NCBI GenBank assembly: GCA_902528135.1
Contig: CABZRS010000006.1
Location: forward strand, 1-55,069
Reading direction: 5' to 3'
DNA from: an uncultured Pelagibacteraceae bacterium
Lineage (GTDB): Bacteria; Pseudomonadota; Alphaproteobacteria; Pelagibacterales; Pelagibacteraceae
Length of the DNA stretch: 55,069 nt
The notes under the pieces are model-generated. The model was not told the origin of the DNA and did not search any database. It saw nothing but the letters and a program-made list of their open reading frames with translations. Both the position numbers and the translations under genes were made by a program. Below, piece by piece: positions 51,620 through 55,069 of this stretch. Each line of letters begins with the position of its first letter. The stretch's first letter is position 1.

Positions 51620-51835
51620 TTGTCGAAACAAGATTTATTGGAATTTAAAGGTAAAGTAATCGATCTATTACCTAACGCCATGTTCCGAGTAAAGCTTGAA
51701 AATAATCATATTGTTACAGCTCACACAGCTGGAAAGTTAAGGAAGAATAGGATTAGGGTTCTTCAAGGTGATAATGTAACAGTGGAAGTAACACCTTATG
51801 ATTTGACAAAAGGGAGAATTATTTTTAGGTTTTAA
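51620..51835 (+). CDS. infA: translation initiation factor IF-1
   Basis: 71-residue OB-fold initiation factor. [20 protein letters not shown] and [20 protein letters not shown] are diagnostic. The start is TTG at 51620: the conserved N-terminus (SKQD) directly follows it and no ATG or GTG fits. GGAG six nt upstream (aaGGAGtaacagaatTTG) is one of the better ribosome-binding sites in the window. tRNA-Phe follows after only 4 nt. Confidence 0.96.
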   Translation: MSKQDLLEFKGKVIDLLPNAMFRVKLENNHIVTAHTAGKLRKNRIRVLQGDNVTVEVTPYDLTKGRIIFRF

Positions 51836-51839
51836 CTAT

Positions 51840-51915
51840 GGCTTCGTAGCTCAGTTGGTAGAGCAGAGCCCTGAAAAGGCTTGTGTCGCTGGTTCGAGTC
51901 CCGCCGAAGCCACCA
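51840..51915 (+). tRNA. tRNA-Phe (anticodon GAA)
   Basis: 76-nt cloverleaf: acceptor GGCTTCG with CGAAGCC, D-arm, anticodon stem GAGCC/GGCTT with loop CTGAAAA, and T-loop TTCGAGT. The anticodon GAA reads both Phe codons. The CCA is encoded. Only 4 nt separate it from the infA stop, so it is probably cut from a transcript covering hisD-infA-tRNA. Confidence 0.97.
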
Positions 51916-51984
51916 TTTTAGAAATAAAAACCTTGTAGCAAAAATGCTTGCATTCAATTTTAAAATCTAATAATTATCCCGCTA

Positions 51985-52012
51985 GCTGAAGTTTAGCTAA
52001 GTTTAATATAAT
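51985..52012 (+). promoter_or_regulatory. candidate promoter of the cold-shock gene
   Basis: A perfect TATAAT lies at 52007-52012, 22 nt before the cold-shock ATG. The -35 region (around 51985-51990, GCTGAA) is weak. If used, the 5' leader would be only about 15-17 nt, unlike the long structured leader of enteric cspA, so cold control would need another mechanism. Confidence 0.4.
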
Positions 52013-52034
52013 AAAGAAAGAGTAAAAAAAAAGT

Positions 52035-52247
52035 ATGAGTACATTAAAAGGAAAAGTAAAGTGGTTCAACGGTAAGAAGGGCTACGGGTTTATAGAAAGA
52101 GAAGACGGAGAAAAAGATTGTTTCGTTCATGCGAGCGCAGTTCGTGAAGCTGGACTTCGTTTTTTGAATGAGAACGACGCTGTAGAATTTGAAATTCAGG
52201 ATGGAGATAAAGGTCCAAGCGCAGTGAATTTAAAGAAAACTTCTTAA
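52035..52247 (+). CDS. cold-shock-domain protein
   Basis: 70-residue single cold-shock domain binding single-stranded RNA or DNA. RNP1 is KGYGFIER and RNP2 is DCFVHASAV, both complete, with [11 protein letters not shown] at the start. Likely an RNA chaperone. AGAAAGAG about 12 nt upstream may serve as ribosome-binding site. It stands as its own transcription unit between tRNA-Phe and a 230-nt structured spacer. Confidence 0.95.
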   Translation: MSTLKGKVKWFNGKKGYGFIEREDGEKDCFVHASAVREAGLRFLNENDAVEFEIQDGDKGPSAVNLKKTS

Positions 52248-52267
52248 AATTTATTTCATTTAAAATT

Positions 52268-52314
52268 TTGTATAGGAATAAAAGTAGACAAACCCTATGA
52301 ATATTCCTATACAA
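52268..52314 (+). other. 13-bp hairpin downstream of the cold-shock gene
   Basis: TTGTATAGGAATA (52268-52280) and TATTCCTATACAA (52302-52314) pair perfectly over 13 bp with a 21-nt loop. The loop holds CCTAT at 52294-52298, which could compete with CCTAT at 52306-52310 for ATAGG in the 5' arm, giving an alternative fold. No T-run follows on this strand, so it is not a standard terminator. It starts 21 nt after the stop of the cold-shock gene, and may protect or regulate its mRNA. Confidence 0.5.
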
Positions 52315-52323
52315 TACATTCTT

Positions 52324-52343
52324 GCATTTTGAGTCTAAAATGC
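52324..52343 (+). other. second short hairpin in the csp/tRNA-His spacer
   Basis: GCATTTT (52324-52330) and AAAATGC (52337-52343) form a perfect 7-bp stem with loop GAGTCT, nine nt after the larger hairpin. It is followed by TATTTAA rather than a T-run. The rest of the spacer to 52462 is AT-rich; a loose palindrome centred on ATCATGAT (52353-52360) is the only other structure I see. Confidence 0.4.
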
Positions 52344-52462
52344 TATTTAACCATCATGATTAAAAATAGTAAAATATTCGTATATCACAAAAGACATCAT
52401 TTTCATGCTGGCTTACAGCTAGCTATTTAACTATTTTAAAATTTAAATTTAACTCTAATTAG

Positions 52463-52468
52463 TATAAA
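52463..52468 (+). promoter_or_regulatory. candidate -10 element for the tRNA-His/hisS transcript
   Basis: TATAAA at 52463-52468 lies about 10 nt before the tRNA-His 5' end. A start 6-7 nt downstream would leave a 5' leader of only a few bases for RNase P to remove. No clear -35 is visible in the AT-rich upstream sequence. Confidence 0.35.
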
Positions 52469-52478
52469 ACAACAACAG

Positions 52479-52553
52479 GCCCTGGTGGTGAAATGGTTAT
52501 CACGAAAGTTTGTGGAACTTTAGTTTTTGGTTCAATTCCAAGCCAGGGTACCA
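52479..52553 (+). tRNA. tRNA-His (anticodon GTG), discriminator A73
   Basis: 75-nt cloverleaf: acceptor GCCCTGG with CCAGGGT (G1-T72 wobble), D-stem GTGA/TCAC, anticodon stem AAAGT/ACTTT with loop TTGTGGA, T-stem with loop TTCAATT, and encoded CCA. The anticodon GTG reads His codons. The base before position 1 is G, but position 73 is A rather than the usual C, so the standard G-1:C73 pair, the main HisRS identity element in most bacteria, cannot form. hisS starts 4 nt after the CCA. Confidence 0.95.
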
Positions 52554-52557
52554 AAAA

Positions 52558-53952
52558 ATGAATAAAGAAAATAAATTAATACCTGGGTTGCCCGCAGGAT
52601 TTGAAGATCGTTGGGATAAGAAACTTCTTCTCAAAAAAAAGCTGTTATCAGTAATTGAGAATAATTTTATTAAGTTTGGTGCTGAACCACTCGAAACACC
52701 ATCGTTCGAAATAAGTGAAAATATAGGATCTTTTCTAGCAGAAGATGAAGCTAATCCTATGTCTGATGTATTTTCATTTAAAGATGGAGATAAAAGTATT
52801 ACTCTTCGATATGACTTATCTAGTCCTCTAGCAAGATTTGTTGCTCAAAATAATCAAGAATTACCATCAATTTATAAAAGGTATGCTATTCAAAATGTAT
52901 TTCGTAACGAAAAGTCTGGTAATGGAAGATATAGAGAATTTTTGCAGGCGGATTTTGATATTGTAGGAAATGTTAGTTCATCACAAGCTAACGCTGAACT
53001 TTGTAATTTAATTTCAGCAACACTTTTAGAATGTGGATTAAAGAAAGATCAGTTTACAATCAATATAAGTAACAGAAAAATAGTTCAAGGCTTGCTAAAT
53101 GAATTAAAAATAACTGAGGAAAAACAATTAAAAGTTATTAGGGCAATTGATAAACTTGATAAGCCTGGATTTGGAATAAAAGGAGTAGAGGATCTTTTGA
53201 GAAAGGAAAGAAAAGATACTAGTGGTGCTATTACAAAAGGTGCAGACTTAAATGATGAGCAGGTTTCTAAAATATTATATTATTTAAAAATTAAAGATTT
53301 AAATGAATTGAAACAAAATTTAAAAAACTCACTATCGCAAGAAGGAATCAATGAATTAGAAGACTTTTTTGAGGTCCTTGGATATGGATCAAACTTAGAT
53401 CAAGTCAAAACCAACTTCACAATTGTCAGAGGCTTGGCGTATTATTCTGATTTCATCGTTGAAACTAATTTAAATTTTAAAGTTACAAATAATAAAGGTA
53501 AAGAGGTAGATATTGGGAGTATTTGTTCAGGCGGAGCCTATGCACAACTTATATCAAGATTTAAAGGAGTGGATATTCCAGGTACAGGTATAAGTTTTGG
53601 TGTAGATAGACTTTTGTTTGCATTAATGCAATTAGATCAGTTTCAATTAGATGAACAAAAACCAGTTTTAGTGTGCGTGATGGATCAAAAATACTTAAAG
53701 AACTATTACGAAATTTTAGATCTTTTAAGACAAAACAATATTAATTCAGAAATATTTTTAGATACCAAAAAAAATCTTGGTAAGCAGCTTACTTTTGCAA
53801 ACAAACGCCAATTACCAGTTGCAGTAATCTGTGGAGAAAATGAATTTAAAGATAATACAGTGACCATTAAAAATTTAAAGGGTGTAAAGGGTGAGAACAA
53901 CAAAACAATTCCCATGAAAGATTTAATCGATGAAGTCAAAAAACTTATCTGA
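52558..53952 (+). CDS. hisS: histidyl-tRNA synthetase, divergent alphaproteobacterial type
   Basis: Charges tRNA-His. 464 residues from MNKENKLIPGLPAGFEDRWD; starts further upstream would lie inside the tRNA-His gene. The class II core is clear (motif 2 region FRNEKSGNGRYREFLQADFD; motif 3 GTGISFGVDRLLFALMQL), and PLETPSFEISENIG with FSFKDGDKSITLRYDLSSPL matches the divergent HisRS of many alphaproteobacteria. The C-terminal anticodon domain starts near residue 365 (KPVLVCVMDQ). The normally conserved GGRYDGL is GGAYAQL here (325-331), and RGLDYYTG is RGLAYYSD. It overlaps hisZ by 23 nt. Confidence 0.92.
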   Translation: MNKENKLIPGLPAGFEDRWDKKLLLKKKLLSVIENNFIKFGAEPLETPSFEISENIGSFLAEDEANPMSDVFSFKDGDKSITLRYDLSSPLARFVAQNNQELPSIYKRYAIQNVFRNEKSGNGRYREFLQADFDIVGNVSSSQANAELCNLISATLLECGLKKDQFTINISNRKIVQGLLNELKITEEKQLKVIRAIDKLDKPGFGIKGVEDLLRKERKDTSGAITKGADLNDEQVSKILYYLKIKDLNELKQNLKNSLSQEGINELEDFFEVLGYGSNLDQVKTNFTIVRGLAYYSDFIVETNLNFKVTNNKGKEVDIGSICSGGAYAQLISRFKGVDIPGTGISFGVDRLLFALMQLDQFQLDEQKPVLVCVMDQKYLKNYYEILDLLRQNNINSEIFLDTKKNLGKQLTFANKRQLPVAVICGENEFKDNTVTIKNLKGVKGENNKTIPMKDLIDEVKKLI

Positions 53953-54979
53953 AAATATACTTAAATCTTTAAAATCAAGTGGATTTGATTATATAGATTT
54001 AGATACAGTAATTCCTACCAATCTAATTCTTGAGAGATCTGGGGAGTCATTTAGAAGTTTAATTTTTTCATTTATGGATCAGAATGGAAAGGAAATTTGC
54101 TTAAGACCTGATTTAACCATTGCTTCTTGCATCAAATATCTCAATCAAAAAAAAAAGAGATCTTCAAAAGTATTTTATAATGGTCAAGCATTCAGAAAAG
54201 TTCAGAAAAAAAATGAAAAAATTATTAGAGATCAAATAGGTTTCGAGATCATAGGATCAAAAGATGAAAAAAGAGATGATAGGCAAATAATTAATACTGG
54301 TATTAAAGTTTTAAATAAATTTAGTTATAAGTCTGGGAATATAACAATAGGAAATGTGGAAATTTTTCACCTATTTATAAATAAATTAGATATTCCAAAA
54401 AGGTGGAAACTTAGATTACAAAGACATTTTTGGCGTGAGGCATATTTTAATGAATTATTAAGACGTTTAGAGACTAATTCAGATGTTGATGAATCTATCG
54501 TTGAGTTGGATAAAAAAAGATATCTTAAACTATTTAAACAAAATCAAAACAGAAATATAGCAGGGCGTTCCTTAAGAGAAATACTGATCAGATTTGATAA
54601 CAAAATTAAAGATCCTAGAAGAAAAATAAAAGGTCAAAATGTAGTAAAGATCATAAGGGAATATTTAAAAATTAGTTGCAAAATGAGTAATGCAGCAACC
54701 ATTCTAAATGCTTTTTTTAAAAAAAATAAAATAAATCTTACCGTTGGAAAAAATTATTTTCCAATCACAAAAGATAAGGTCTCAAAATTAAATGTAAATT
54801 TTTCATCTTGTTTTGGAAGACATTTGGAATATTACACTGGGATGGTATTTAAAATTGCAATAAATTCAAACTCTAAAAAAATACAAGTTAATGGAGGTCG
54901 TTATGACAATCTTATTTCAGATTTAGGATCTTCAAAAAAAATACCAGCAGTTGGAGGTGCAATAAGTTTAAATGATTAA
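53930..54979 (+). CDS. hisZ: ATP phosphoribosyltransferase regulatory subunit
   Basis: 349-residue HisRS-like protein without aminoacylation function, forming a hetero-octamer with the short HisG and giving it histidine feedback control. The class II-like core is visible in RSLIFSFMDQNGKEICLRPD and YNGQAFRKVQKKNEKIIRDQ; it keeps LEYYTGMVFKI and GGRYDNLI near the end, and has no anticodon domain. It overlaps hisS by 23 nt and hisG by 8 nt. Confidence 0.88.
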   Translation: MKSKNLSENILKSLKSSGFDYIDLDTVIPTNLILERSGESFRSLIFSFMDQNGKEICLRPDLTIASCIKYLNQKKKRSSKVFYNGQAFRKVQKKNEKIIRDQIGFEIIGSKDEKRDDRQIINTGIKVLNKFSYKSGNITIGNVEIFHLFINKLDIPKRWKLRLQRHFWREAYFNELLRRLETNSDVDESIVELDKKRYLKLFKQNQNRNIAGRSLREILIRFDNKIKDPRRKIKGQNVVKIIREYLKISCKMSNAATILNAFFKKNKINLTVGKNYFPITKDKVSKLNVNFSSCFGRHLEYYTGMVFKIAINSNSKKIQVNGGRYDNLISDLGSSKKIPAVGGAISLND

Positions 54980-55069
54980 AATTGGTATTCCAAGCAAGGG
55001 TCGACTAAGAAAAGATACTTTAAATATATTTAAAAGTAAAAAGCTGAAAATTCTTTCAGAAAGAGGTGA
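54972..55069 (+). CDS. hisG: ATP phosphoribosyltransferase catalytic subunit (start only)
   Basis: First enzyme of histidine synthesis. Only 32 codons are inside the window: MIKIGIPSKGRLRKDTLNIF and the following KSKKLKILSERG match the HisG N-terminus. The gene runs off the right edge. Being next to hisZ, it should be the short form of HisG that needs HisZ. It overlaps the hisZ stop by 8 nt. Confidence 0.92.
   Translation, partial: MIKIGIPSKGRLRKDTLNIFKSKKLKILSERG

Noticed and set aside
52343..52369. Palindrome CTATTT...AAATAG with centre ATCATGAT as a protein operator
   Set aside because: Arms are only six A/T-rich bases with partial symmetry between them; in this base composition such matches are common. 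Mentioned only as part of the spacer.
52510..52557. Upstream extension of hisS to an earlier start
   Set aside because: The extension reads through the tRNA-His anticodon and T-arm; the encoded residues are just translated tRNA. The ATG at 52558 gives a normal HisRS N-terminus.

Overview
The window is chromosomal DNA of a very AT-rich (about 30% GC by eye), tightly packed bacterium, almost certainly an alphaproteobacterium of the SAR11 / Candidatus Pelagibacter type. The evidence is the short or negative spacing between genes, the shared gene order (thrS-infC-rpmI-rplT-pheS-pheT-lepA; cobT-cobS-J protein-bolA; rpmH-rnpA-yidD-yidC-argB-HAD-dapD-dapE), the RegB-type kinase, the HisRS of the divergent alphaproteobacterial kind, and the TRAP permease. 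No stretch longer than about 230 bases lacks a gene. I see no CRISPR array, insertion sequence, prophage or rRNA.

Layout. 1-2201: the 3' part of a fused TRAP permease, a PaaI-like thioesterase and tRNA-Arg. 2279-8279: a pyruvate dehydrogenase pair in which the lipoyl domain sits on E1 instead of E2, then a gamma-butyrobetaine-hydroxylase-like dioxygenase and a DMT exporter. 8276-15150: uppP facing away from gltD-gltB. 15143-17101: an alpha/beta hydrolase and a glycosyltransferase. 17101-25512: the translation operon from thrS to lepA. 25593-26706: a SAM methyltransferase and tRNA-Ser. 26878-30216: gyrB and a RegB-like redox kinase. 30213-33778: CobT, CobS, a J-domain protein and, divergently, BolA. 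33770-37321: aroB-aroK and a divergent exported-protein pair. 37338-39522: def-fmt-truA. 39519-46859 (minus strand): one long cluster from rpmH to a SET-domain protein, including yidC, argB and lysine-pathway dapD/dapE. 46942-52247: DedA-like protein, tRNA-Thr, two small lysine-rich proteins, dcd, murA, a DUF2948 protein, hisD, infA, tRNA-Phe and a cold-shock protein. 52479-55069: tRNA-His, hisS, hisZ and the start of hisG.

Functionally this is mostly housekeeping: translation, amino-acid synthesis (Glu, aromatic, Lys, Arg, His), envelope assembly and central carbon entry. The points that stand out are (1) the transfer of the swinging lipoyl arm from E2 to E1 of pyruvate dehydrogenase, (2) tRNA-His with discriminator A73 encoded 4 nt upstream of a HisRS whose usual GGRYDGL motif is altered, (3) a CobS/CobT-like ATPase/VWA pair with a J protein and no cobalamin genes nearby, (4) adjacent histone-deacetylase-like and SET-domain genes, and (5) a cluster of hairpins between csp and tRNA-His, in one of the largest intergenic spaces of the window.
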